Positions 7,802 through 15,281 of a stretch of DNA of 64,000 nt are shown one piece after another. The notes beneath the pieces are model-generated. The model was not told the DNA's origin. It made no database searches and worked only from the letters and a program-made list of their open reading frames with translations. Both the position numbers and the translations under genes were made by a program. Where the stretch lies: the NCBI GenBank assembly GCA_934096105.1, contig CAKOLH010000004.1:12219-76218 (forward strand), in the 5' to 3' direction. This DNA is from an uncultured Bacilli bacterium. GTDB taxonomy: Bacteria > Bacillota_I > Bacilli_A > RF39 > UBA660. How positions within the stretch are numbered: the stretch's first letter is position 1; every line of letters starts with the position of its first letter.

Positions 7802-8356
7802 ATGAATAAAAAATTATTATATAGTTTATTAATAGTATTATTAATAGTAGTAGTATCAGTAAGTATTACTTATGCTTGGTTATCATGGTCTGGAGTAGTT
7901 AATATATCTGGTACTAGTGAATGTTTTGATGTTAATTATGTTAAAGGACAAGATATAGGTAGTGATAGTAATCCTGCTAATTTTAGTTTAGCAAGTACTT
8001 ATACTGAAGGTTTATCTTCAGTAATTAAAGTTAATTTAAAAGATACTTGTACTATTAGTAATGGTACTGGGACATTATATTTAAATACTGATAGTACTAC
8101 AAGTAATATATTACTTACTAGTAATGTATTAAAGTATCAAGTATTAGAAGGTACTAATGAAGTAGCAAGTGGTATAGTAAGTAGTACAGGTAATTTACCT
8201 ATATATAATAATATAGAAATAAATAATGAAGTAAAACAGTTAACAGTATATATATGGATAGATGGTAGTTTAGTAAATAATGATAATTCTAATGATATAT
8301 TATCTAGTGTATATAAAGGAAATATAAGTATGAGTATAGAAAGTGGTGATAAATAA
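7802..8356 (+). CDS. SipW/TasA-like secreted protein
   Basis: 184 residues. Residues 1-27 are a signal peptide or membrane anchor: two Lys, a long Leu/Ile/Val helix, then SITYAWLSW. This is the form typical of SipW-dependent (TasA/camelysin-like) exported proteins. The rest is Ser/Thr/Asn-rich beta-type sequence with YIWIDGS near residue 150. The same segment occurs in the 8356 and 34645 proteins, so the three share a domain. No sorting motif. First gene after the attenuator and overlapping the DGR target by one base (TAATG), so it probably works with it at the surface, for example as a co-subunit of a fibre. That role is inference. Confidence 0.75.
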   Translation: MNKKLLYSLLIVLLIVVVSVSITYAWLSWSGVVNISGTSECFDVNYVKGQDIGSDSNPANFSLASTYTEGLSSVIKVNLKDTCTISNGTGTLYLNTDSTTSNILLTSNVLKYQVLEGTNEVASGIVSSTGNLPIYNNIEINNEVKQLTVYIWIDGSLVNNDNSNDILSSVYKGNISMSIESGDK

Positions 8357-9978
8357 TGAAAGATAATAAAAATAATAAAGCAAAGATATATATGATATTT
8401 AGTTTAATAGTATTAGTAATAGTAGTAATAGTAAGTGGTACATATGCTTATTATGTATGGACTACAAGTGACAGTGATACTACAAAGATAGTTGCAGGAA
8501 TAGGAGCTGCTACAGTTACCTTTAATGGAGGAAGTGATATAAGTGCTAATCTAAGACCAGTATCAGATAAAAGTAAAGGTATAGTAAAGAATATTAGTGT
8601 AAAGGCAGATACTACAGGATTAGTATTTAATATGTATTTAGATATAACTAGTATAGATACAGGATTAAAAGATGAGAGTTTTAGATATGAATTATATAAA
8701 GGAACTACTAAAGTAAAAGAAGGTAACTTTAGTGATAGTTATCTAACTAGTAATACAGTTACTTGTAGTAAGAATAATACTAATCATATAGTATTATTAA
8801 CTAATGAAAGTATATCTACATCAAAGACATCATATACATTATACATATGGATAGATGGAGCAAATTATACTAATCCAAATACTATGATGAATAAAATATT
8901 TAGTTTTAAATTACATGCTGATGGAGAAGGGGCAGTGTTAGCAAAGACAGCCGCAGAAACTATAACTAATTTATATACAAATGCATCAAAAACATCAGCA
9001 ACAAATAATGGTATAACTTATAATTATGCTAATATTTATGATACTGATAGTGATAACAATACAAGCGGTGGATTAATGAATGATAGACTAGGTGGTACTA
9101 CAACTAGTTTAGATGGTGGTAATATAAGATATTATGGAGCAAGTCCAAATAATTATATATATTTTAATTGTTCTGACTATAGTAATCAAACATCTAGTAC
9201 ATGTGAAACATGGCGTATAATAGGAGTATTTGATGGCAAATTAAAACTAATAAGAGGTAGTCAAATAGGAACATATTCTTGGGACAATAAGAATACTAGT
9301 ACAGGAGCAGAAGATAATTATGGTGAAAATGACTGGACAACAGCAAGATTAATGAAACTGCTTAATCCTAGCGATTATTATACAGTAGATTCTAACGATA
9401 ATGGATTAGGCCAAAGTTTATATTACAATAGTACATCAGGAAAATGTTATAGCGGTCAAAATAATGCTACAGTAGACTGCGATTTTACAAGTACAGGAAT
9501 AAAAAATGATATTACAAGAAATATGATTGCAGATACAACATATAATCTAGGGGGATGGAATACCGCTGCAGTATATCCAAATCAAATATATGGATACGAA
9601 AGAGGAACAACAGTATATACAGATAGACCAACAACATGGACTGGTAAAATAGCCTTAGCATATATAAGTGATTATGGCTATGCAGCAGATTTTAATCAGT
9701 GTGTTAATAAACCATTAGATGAATATAGCGATAGTACTTGTAACTCAAACAACTGGATGAAAGCAATTTTAGGCACTTCTAGTTGGGGATGGTTATTAAC
9801 CCCTGATTCCAGCGACTCGAGTACTGCGCGGGCTGTGTCTTCGGGCGGCCATGTGCCCCACGGCTATGCGTATAATGTGACTGGGGCCGCGCCAGTCCTT
9901 TCTCTAAGTTCTGAACTAGGAATAGAGTCAGGATCAGGGGACGGCTCAAGTAGTAATCCATACAAATTAAATGCGTAA
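8356..9978 (+). CDS. DGR target: secreted variable protein, C-terminal variable domain
   Basis: 540 residues. Residues 1-33 form a SipW-type signal/anchor ending GTYAYYVW. About 40-195 is the beta domain shared with the neighbouring surface proteins (TLYIWIDG). About 200-540 is a Cys-containing C-type-lectin-like module with WRIIGVFDGKLKLIRG and WGWLL, a layout common in DGR variable proteins. Residues 482-515 are encoded by the variable repeat, whose template copy lies at 10170. Base composition becomes suddenly GC-rich in the repeat. Translationally coupled to the 7802 gene. A ligand-binding role at the cell surface is inferred from family knowledge. Confidence 0.85.
   Translation: MKDNKNNKAKIYMIFSLIVLVIVVIVSGTYAYYVWTTSDSDTTKIVAGIGAATVTFNGGSDISANLRPVSDKSKGIVKNISVKADTTGLVFNMYLDITSIDTGLKDESFRYELYKGTTKVKEGNFSDSYLTSNTVTCSKNNTNHIVLLTNESISTSKTSYTLYIWIDGANYTNPNTMMNKIFSFKLHADGEGAVLAKTAAETITNLYTNASKTSATNNGITYNYANIYDTDSDNNTSGGLMNDRLGGTTTSLDGGNIRYYGASPNNYIYFNCSDYSNQTSSTCETWRIIGVFDGKLKLIRGSQIGTYSWDNKNTSTGAEDNYGENDWTTARLMKLLNPSDYYTVDSNDNGLGQSLYYNSTSGKCYSGQNNATVDCDFTSTGIKNDITRNMIADTTYNLGGWNTAAVYPNQIYGYERGTTVYTDRPTTWTGKIALAYISDYGYAADFNQCVNKPLDEYSDSTCNSNNWMKAILGTSSWGWLLTPDSSDSSTARAVSSGGHVPHGYAYNVTGAAPVLSLSSELGIESGSGDGSSSNPYKLNA
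9801..9900 (+). other. DGR variable repeat (VR)
   Basis: Aligns without gaps to the template repeat at 10170-10269. 19 of 100 positions differ, and 15 of the 19 fall on template adenines (15 of 28 adenines changed). The other four are T to C, two G to C and C to T. The 3' end shares a GC-rich block, TGGGGCCGCGCCAG, expected for the initiation-of-mutagenic-homing region. Confidence 0.95.
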
Positions 9979-10019
9979 GCAGTTAATTTGAGATAACTTT
10001 GGTAGGAAGAACTTGGTAA

Positions 10020-10137
10020 GAGGCCCCTTAAACAGGCGAAGTCTGTTAGGGGCAATGGCGGCGAAAGTCGCCAAGAGAAGATAGATATTCGCCGAAAGGC
10101 GAAAAAATAAAAATGGTATTAACACTGGTTCGGTGTT
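10020..10137 (+). ncRNA. Structured RNA upstream of the DGR template
   Basis: Four successive hairpins separate the target gene from the template. They are GCCCCTTAAACAG/CTGTTAGGGGC, a GGCGGCGAAAGTCGCC hairpin, TTCGCC-GAAA-GGCGAA with a GNRA loop, and an ATTAACAC/GTGTTTAAT stem. Little T-run follows, so these look like part of the DGR template RNA rather than plain terminators. The first could also terminate. Confidence 0.6.
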
Positions 10138-10169
10138 TAATATAGGGTGATTTTATATAAAACTAGTAT

Positions 10170-10269
10170 CCCTAATTCCAGCAACTCGAATAATGCGTGG
10201 AATGTGAATTCGGACGGCAATGTGGGCAACAACAATGCGTATAATGTGAATGGGGCCGCGCCAGCCCTT
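10170..10269 (+). other. DGR template repeat (TR)
   Basis: Non-coding copy of the variable repeat. Read in the target frame it is rich in AAT/AAC Asn codons (PNSSNSNNAWNVN, then NVGNNNAYNVNGAAP), the typical DGR design in which adenine mutagenesis of AAY diversifies residues. GC-rich compared with its surroundings. Lies about 270 bases after the variable repeat on the same strand. Confidence 0.95.
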
Positions 10270-10415
10270 TATATAGTGGGTTTTCTACTAGGCTAAGGCT
10301 TAGTATGACAGTGCTTTAAAGGACAAAAATCATCCTTGAGATATTTATCTCTAAATGTTAAGCTATAGATGGATTATATCTACGGGTATACCTAGAACTA
10401 TAGATATTTATGTAA

Positions 10416-10497
10416 AAGTGCTAGTAGAGGCTTTTATAGAAAATTAATTCAAATATTTTGAATATATTTTCTTATGTCTCTATTAGCGCTTATTTTT
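10416..10497 (+). terminator. Long hairpin between template repeat and accessory genes
   Basis: A 14-base stem, AAGTGCTAGTAGAG with CTCTATTAGCGCTT (two G-T wobbles), encloses an AT-rich inner palindrome (AGAAAAT, TTCAAA/TTTGAA) and is followed by TATTTTT. It may terminate the target/TR transcript or form the 3' end of the template RNA. Confidence 0.6.
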
Positions 10498-10527
10498 AAT
10501 CTGTAAAGGCTGTGATATTATAATGAT

Positions 10528-10824
10528 ATGAGTATGATAAATAGATATAAGTTTACTAAGAATATCTATAAAGACTATATAGTACTAATAATTAAAAATA
10601 AAAAATATTATTCTTTTGATAAAGATAAGAAAATATTAAATTATATTAATTTTAATAATAAACTATATTTATTAAAAAAGTATAGTATTAATTTTATAGT
10701 ACTAGATAATTTAGAAATACTTAGTATAAATAATTATGATGTAAATAATTATTATAAATATTTATATATATCTTATGTAAAAGATATATTATTAGTAATA
10801 AGGGGAAGTATAAGAAGTGAATAG
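10528..10824 (+). CDS. DGR accessory, probable MutS-like (MSL) small protein 1
   Basis: 98 residues, Lys/Ile/Tyr/Asn-rich. The pattern IYKDYIVLIIKNKKYYSFDKD, then KLYLLKKYSINFIVLDN, parallels the next ORF, where resemblance to the MutS mismatch-recognition domain is clearer. MSL proteins are a known class of DGR accessory proteins. A TATAAT lies at 10519-10524, too close to the ATG for a normal leader and without a clear ribosome-binding site, so the start (10528 or 10534) is uncertain. Overlaps the next ORF by 8 bases. Function within retrohoming is unknown. Confidence 0.5.
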   Translation: MSMINRYKFTKNIYKDYIVLIIKNKKYYSFDKDKKILNYINFNNKLYLLKKYSINFIVLDNLEILSINNYDVNNYYKYLYISYVKDILLVIRGSIRSE

Positions 10825-11179
10825 TATAGTTTTAAGAAAATCAGGTGGTTTTTATATATGCTTTGATGATGATGCTATTGTATTATCATATTTATGTAAT
10901 TATAAAATAAACAATGGAAAAGTGGGTTTTCCATTAAATACTATTAATAAAGTTATTAATATACTAGAGAATAATAGTATTAGTTATATTGTTAAAGAAA
11001 ATATGGAAGATATAAATAAGAAGATGTATGGCAATAAGAATAAATATAAATGTTATTTGGATAAAGGTAAAAAGAAAATAGATTTAGATTATAGAATAAA
11101 TAAAATTATAAATAAAATTAATTGTATGAATGAAGAAGATGTTAATAAACTACTAGATTTAATTGAGGAAAATATATGA
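10817..11179 (+). CDS. DGR accessory, probable MutS-like (MSL) protein 2
   Basis: 120 residues. The stretch KSGGFYICFDDDAIVLSYL followed by VGFPLNTINKVINILENN and SISYIV matches the order of the MutS N-terminal domain (Phe-x-Glu-like GGFY, acidic segment, GxP, sheet). MSL accessory genes are known in a subset of DGRs. The C-terminal 50 residues are helical and Lys-rich. Sits in a tight run (overlaps of 8 and 4 bases) ahead of avd and the reverse transcriptase. The family call is from pattern recognition only. Confidence 0.55.
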   Translation: MNSIVLRKSGGFYICFDDDAIVLSYLCNYKINNGKVGFPLNTINKVINILENNSISYIVKENMEDINKKMYGNKNKYKCYLDKGKKKIDLDYRINKIINKINCMNEEDVNKLLDLIEENI

Positions 11180-11514
11180 ATGATTTTAAAATAGTAAAAA
11201 ATATTAAGTTATTTATATATAGTTTAGATAATATAGTTATTAATATTCCAAATAAAGATAAAGTAATAAAAGAAAGATTATATAATACTAGTTATGATAT
11301 ATTATATTTAGTATATAGATGTAATTATAAAAGTGAAAATAAAAATGAATATTATAAAGATATATTATCTAACATTAGCATGTTAGATTTTTATTTAGAA
11401 AGATGTCTAAAGAATAAATATATTAATAATAAAGTATGTGAGAAGTTAAGTAATAATTTACTTTCTATTACAAAAATGATATATGGTTGGATTAAAAGTG
11501 AAAGTAAATGTTAA
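11176..11514 (+). CDS. avd: DGR accessory variability determinant (Avd), four-helix bundle
   Basis: 112 residues, predicted all-helical. Avd proteins form a basic pentameric barrel that binds the reverse transcriptase and the template RNA and is needed for mutagenic cDNA synthesis. Seen here: helix spacing with FLY/LYLVYRCNY, LDFYLERCLKN, and the C-terminal signature LSITKMIYGWIKS, matching the usual ending in a Gly-Trp-hydrophobic-Lys-Ser motif. Lies directly upstream of and overlapping the RT gene, the usual position. Confidence 0.8.
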   Translation: MNDFKIVKNIKLFIYSLDNIVINIPNKDKVIKERLYNTSYDILYLVYRCNYKSENKNEYYKDILSNISMLDFYLERCLKNKYINNKVCEKLSNNLLSITKMIYGWIKSESKC

Positions 11515-12553
11515 TGATATTATAGATATTTATGAAAAAGAAGTAAGTGTTAATACTAAGAATAAAAGTAAAGTATATAATTTTGAAAAGAATAAAATAG
11601 AAAATATTTATGATATTAAAAATATTATAGAGAGTGATAATTATAAAATAACTAAGTATAATGTATTTACTATTAATAACCCTAAATATAGAATAGTTAT
11701 GAGTTTAAATATGAAAGATAAGATTATTAATCATTATGTAGCAAGATTTATATTATTACCTAAACTAAACAAATACTTAGATATAAGAAACTGTGCTACT
11801 AGAAAGAATATGGGTTATGATTATGCCATTAAATTACTAAAAAGATATATTGAATGTAATAAAAAATATGGTAAGTTTTATATACTTAAAATAGATATTA
11901 GTAAATATTTTTATAGTATAGACCATAATATATTAAAAGAATTATTAAAAGATAAATTAAATGAAGAAGAATATAAAATAGTGAGTAGTATAATAGATAG
12001 TACTAATGAAAGTTATATTAATAATATTATTATTAATATTAAAAATAATCTATTAATTAAAGATAAAAATAGATGTAATGAAATAAATAAATTACCATTA
12101 TATGAATATAATAAAGGATTACCTATAGGTAATATGACTAGTCAGATATTATCTATATTTTATTTATATAAGTTAGATTATTATATTATAAATAATTTGA
12201 AATTAAAATATATGGTAAGATATATGGATGATTATATTATTATATCTAATAATAAAGATAAATTAAAGAAAGCATTAAAAGAAATAGAATATATTTTAAA
12301 TAAAAAATATAAATTAAATATTAATAAAAATAAAACTAATATATATGATAGTTATCATGGTTTTGAATATTTAGGTTATATGTTTTATATTAGAAATAAT
12401 AAAACTATTATTAAGATAAAAAGTAGTAATAAAAGAAGAAGAAATAATAATATTAAAAAGATAAATTATTTATATAAGAATAATTATATTTCTTATCAAA
12501 AATATTTTAATAGTATGAATAATTATAATAATAGTTATAAATATACTAAGTAA
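11483..12553 (+). CDS. DGR reverse transcriptase
   Basis: 356 residues. Copies the template RNA into adenine-mutagenised cDNA. Palm motifs: LKIDISKYFYSID (motif A, about residue 136), GLPIGNMTSQ (residues 212-221; the IGxxTSQ form is diagnostic of the DGR/group-II-like clade) and YMDD (247-250), followed by a GFEYLGY thumb-side motif. The ATG at 11483 overlaps avd by 32 bases; GTG 11498 is an alternative. All catalytic residues are present, so it is probably active. Last gene of the cassette. Confidence 0.95.
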   Translation: MVGLKVKVNVNDIIDIYEKEVSVNTKNKSKVYNFEKNKIENIYDIKNIIESDNYKITKYNVFTINNPKYRIVMSLNMKDKIINHYVARFILLPKLNKYLDIRNCATRKNMGYDYAIKLLKRYIECNKKYGKFYILKIDISKYFYSIDHNILKELLKDKLNEEEYKIVSSIIDSTNESYINNIIINIKNNLLIKDKNRCNEINKLPLYEYNKGLPIGNMTSQILSIFYLYKLDYYIINNLKLKYMVRYMDDYIIISNNKDKLKKALKEIEYILNKKYKLNINKNKTNIYDSYHGFEYLGYMFYIRNNKTIIKIKSSNKRRRNNNIKKINYLYKNNYISYQKYFNSMNNYNNSYKYTK

Positions 12554-12561
12554 TATCTAAG

Positions 12562-12668
12562 TATATAGATATGGCTTATATATAATAGGTATGTAGATAC
12601 ATTATTCTTAGACTAAGAATTAGGCTAAGAATAATACTAATAAGACTTAGAATAAGGCTTATAGTGAA
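12562..12668 (+). repeat. Double-hairpin element with TATATATAATAG core
   Basis: Core GGCTTATATATAATAGGTAT, then hairpin 1 (TTATTCTTAG/CTAAGAATAA with ACTAAGAATTAGG apex) and hairpin 2 (ACTAATAAG/CTTATAGT with ACTTAGAATAAGG apex). Placed just after the DGR reverse transcriptase. One of six cored copies. Confidence 0.8.
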
Positions 12669-12760
12669 TATATATTATAAAGAAACAAACACTTATACAG
12701 GTGTTTTTTCTTTACTATTTAAAACTTTTGTGGTAGTATATTAAATACTTGGAGGATTCT

Positions 12761-13543
12761 ATGTACGAAAAACTATTAAATATTATTTATACTTATACTT
12801 TTAATTATAAATTACCTGATATAGATTTTGTAAATGAAGTAATAAATATTGCTATTGATAATGATGACTTAAGTTCTTTTGTTAATGGTGTTAGTTATAA
12901 TTATGAATATACAGCATCATATGGTTTTATTTCAAAAACATTAAGATTTAATATAAATAATATTATTAGGTGTATAAAAAATTCATTAAATTTTTATAGT
13001 GATGCTTATGATTTAAAAGAAATAAGATTATTTGAAAAATATGTATATGTCTGTTATGAATTTGTTTATACTATTTTACATGAATTGGAACATATTAAAC
13101 AAATTAAATTACTAGATACTAGTGAAGAAAATACTTTTGAAACTAATTTAATTCAAAATAATATTGATATGTTATCAATTAATCCTGATTTATATAAGAA
13201 AGAACATGATTTATTTCCTATAGAAAGAATGGCTATTATAAATAGTAATTCAAAGATAATTGAAATGTTAAAGTTAGATGCTGATGTATTCTTTATTTTG
13301 AATAATATTTATGTTAATAGATATAATTCTTTTGTTACACAGTATTATTCTGATGGTAGATTTCCATTACTTGAATATATTAATGCTACTGATTCTAATC
13401 TTTATTATGAAGAACTCTTAATTGATAAAAATAATACTAAAAAAATATTAAAAAGAGTTAAAAAAGATATTTCTTTTGAAGATAGAGTTTTGATGGGATT
13501 ACCAATTACACAGAAGGAACTTAATGAGATAAAAAACAAATAA
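12761..13543 (+). CDS. HELEH-motif protein, tandem paralogue 1
   Basis: 260 residues from the ATG at 12761, which has GGAGG five bases upstream. Unknown family. Residues 107-111 read HELEH within TILHELEHIKQI, an HExxH zinc-metallopeptidase-type motif. A possible third ligand is a downstream Glu, for example in LFPIERMA. No signal peptide or membrane segment, so presumably cytosolic. Ends SFEDRVLMGLPIT, nearly the same ending as the next protein, so the two arose by tandem duplication. Peptidase activity is inferred from the motif alone. Confidence 0.6.
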   Translation: MYEKLLNIIYTYTFNYKLPDIDFVNEVINIAIDNDDLSSFVNGVSYNYEYTASYGFISKTLRFNINNIIRCIKNSLNFYSDAYDLKEIRLFEKYVYVCYEFVYTILHELEHIKQIKLLDTSEENTFETNLIQNNIDMLSINPDLYKKEHDLFPIERMAIINSNSKIIEMLKLDADVFFILNNIYVNRYNSFVTQYYSDGRFPLLEYINATDSNLYYEELLIDKNNTKKILKRVKKDISFEDRVLMGLPITQKELNEIKNK

Positions 13544-13560
13544 TATTTGGGGGTGATATT

Positions 13561-14340
13561 ATGTATGAAGAGATATTAAATATTATTTATAATTATGCTT
13601 TTAATTATAAATTGCCTGATGTTAAGTTTATTGATAGTGTTTTAGATATAATAGTGGATAAAGAATTAGGAGAATATATTACAAGAGTTGAACATAATTA
13701 TCAAAGTTTTGCTTTAGCTTCTTATCTATATGAAAATAAAATATTAAGATTTAATCTTGATATGATTTTAATTCAGTATTCTAATTTTTATCAAGTACAC
13801 AAAAGAATGTATGGTATGGATGATTTTAATAAATATTTATATATATGTTTAAGCGTGTTAGAAATTATTTTTCACGAACTGGAACATGTTATTCAAAGTA
13901 AAAAAACTAATACTTTATTAGTAGATGATTTTGAGAGACAGTTAATTGAAATAAGTACTATTGCAGTAGAAGTATATCCTGATTTATATGATAAACGTCA
14001 TGATTTGTTTTTTATTGAAAGAGAGGCTAATATCAAAAGCTGCAAAAAAATAAAAGAAGTATTAGCATTATGTGAATCATCTTCAAGAGGTATTAAGAAT
14101 AATTTTAATAAAAGATATAATCAATTAGTAAATAAATATTATTCATATGATAATTATCCATTATTAACGTTTTTAAATATTACTCATGGTAAACTTTCAT
14201 ATTATGATTTTCCTATTGAAAAATATAATACCGAAAGAATATTAGCTAGTACTAAAGAAAATCTTTCTTTTGAAGATAGAGTTTTGATGGGACTACCTTT
14301 GGATAAAAAAGAATATCACAGATTAAGAAGATTAAAGTAA
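13561..14340 (+). CDS. HELEH-motif protein, tandem paralogue 2
   Basis: 259 residues. Clear paralogue of the upstream gene: same opening (MYEEILNIIYNYAFNYKLPD against MYEKLLNIIYTYTFNYKLPD), the HELEH motif at residues 105-109 and the ending SFEDRVLMGLPLD. Divergence is large in between, so the duplication is not recent. The gap of 17 bases contains GGGGGTGAT. Likely one operon with the first copy and the kinase-like gene downstream. Substrate unknown. Confidence 0.6.
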   Translation: MYEEILNIIYNYAFNYKLPDVKFIDSVLDIIVDKELGEYITRVEHNYQSFALASYLYENKILRFNLDMILIQYSNFYQVHKRMYGMDDFNKYLYICLSVLEIIFHELEHVIQSKKTNTLLVDDFERQLIEISTIAVEVYPDLYDKRHDLFFIEREANIKSCKKIKEVLALCESSSRGIKNNFNKRYNQLVNKYYSYDNYPLLTFLNITHGKLSYYDFPIEKYNTERILASTKENLSFEDRVLMGLPLDKKEYHRLRRLK

Positions 14341-14356
14341 ACTATGAGGTAATATT

Positions 14357-15019
14357 ATGAAAAATTTATATGACGAAAAAATAATGTGGGGGACACATGC
14401 TAGTGTTAGAAATATTGATAACAATGTATGTGAAAAAGTATATAATGATTATACTATGACTACAATTAAAGATCATATTATAGATGAATGGATTTTTAAT
14501 ACTATAAAAAATTTAGACTTAGAATCTTTTGTTAAACTATATGATTATGTTTTTAATACTAGTAGAAGACAAATAATTAGTTATACTATGGAGTATTATG
14601 AACCCTACTATGATGATATACTTAATATCGAAACGGAATATATTATAGATAGTTTTATAAAAATATATAATGATATTATTATTTTATCAAAAAATAATAT
14701 TTTGATAGGAGATATGAATTTTAGTAATATAATATTTGGTAAGTATGGTATTAAAGTAATTGATTTTGATAATTATAAAAAATGTAATTTTAATACTGAA
14801 GAACTAATAGAATTAAATAAAAAAGAGTTATGTAGTTGTTTTAAAGGTGCATATAGAAATGCTTTATATGATATTTTGGTTATTAGATATATTCCTAATT
14901 GTATAGGAAAAATGATGGATTTATTTAATCCAGATATATGTGATTTATCTAATTATGTTACAAAAAAATTAGTAAAATATCCTAATTTACTTAGTTATTT
15001 TGATGATAATAAAGTGTAA
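14357..15019 (+). CDS. Kinase-fold protein (protein-kinase-like, minimal)
   Basis: 220 residues. The centre has IGDMNFSNIIFGK (Asp119, then Asn four residues on), followed by IKVIDFDNYKK (Asp136-Phe-Asp). This order matches the catalytic loop and DFG-type metal site of protein or aminoglycoside-type kinases, although the usual HxD His is Gly and DFG is DFD. The N-lobe is short and its Lys is not obvious. It may be a divergent small-molecule or protein kinase, or a pseudokinase. Probably co-transcribed with the two HELEH genes; a terminator follows. Confidence 0.55.
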   Translation: MKNLYDEKIMWGTHASVRNIDNNVCEKVYNDYTMTTIKDHIIDEWIFNTIKNLDLESFVKLYDYVFNTSRRQIISYTMEYYEPYYDDILNIETEYIIDSFIKIYNDIIILSKNNILIGDMNFSNIIFGKYGIKVIDFDNYKKCNFNTEELIELNKKELCSCFKGAYRNALYDILVIRYIPNCIGKMMDLFNPDICDLSNYVTKKLVKYPNLLSYFDDNKV

Positions 15020-15060
15020 ACCAGAGATTAATTGTAATTATAAAGGTTTACACTTTTTTT
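15011..15060 (+). terminator. Intrinsic terminator after kinase-like gene
   Basis: AAGTGTAAACC pairs with GGTTTACACTT, followed by T7. The 5' arm begins in the last codons of the gene and the 3' arm contains the -35 box of the glmS promoter. Confidence 0.85.
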
Positions 15061-15075
15061 ATATTCTGATATAAT
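15047..15075 (+). promoter_or_regulatory. Promoter of glmS leader
   Basis: TTTACA (15047-15052), 17 bases, TATAAT (15070-15075). The -35 is embedded in the 3' arm and T run of the preceding terminator. Confidence 0.7.
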
Positions 15076-15094
15076 GTATTAAAGTTTATGTTAT

Positions 15095-15200
15095 GGAAAG
15101 GAGGAGGGCATAAACTTAACGCCAGGCTAGAAATAGTTAACGATGTGTATAGTTTGTCGTTCTTTTGGCGGATACTATATTGGGTATATATATACTCATT
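15095..15200 (+). ncRNA. glmS ribozyme/riboswitch-like leader (divergent core)
   Basis: Directly upstream of glmS. The order matches the glmS ribozyme core: ACGCCAGG, a P1-like hairpin GGCTA-GAAA-TAGTT, AACGATG, then TATAG-TTTGTCG and TGGCGGAT-ACTATA, whose TATAG/CTATA arms replace the usual GGAGG/CCTCC by compensation. The active form cleaves itself with glucosamine-6-phosphate. Here the base after the expected cleavage site (usually G1) and the general-base position (usually G in GUUGACG) are both A, and no GC-rich P4 domain is visible. Self-cleavage is therefore doubtful. Confidence 0.65.
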
Positions 15201-15281
15201 TATATACTCATTAGATTATTATAAAAAGCAAAATCAAAATTGTAACAAGATAATAATTATATATGATAGGAGGTAAATATT

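Noticed and set aside
9779..10055. Two minus-strand frames over the variable repeat
   Set aside because: They exist only because the repeat is GC-rich and lacks stop codons. They overlap the DGR target and have no start signals.
9979..10140. The hairpins after the DGR target as ordinary terminators only
   Set aside because: They have GNRA-type loops and little or no T run, and stand where DGR template RNA needs structure. A terminating role for one of them cannot be excluded.
15088..15276. Open frame of 62 codons before glmS
   Set aside because: It lies across the glmS-ribozyme-like leader. The encoded sequence looks like translated RNA structure, and the element explains the conservation better.
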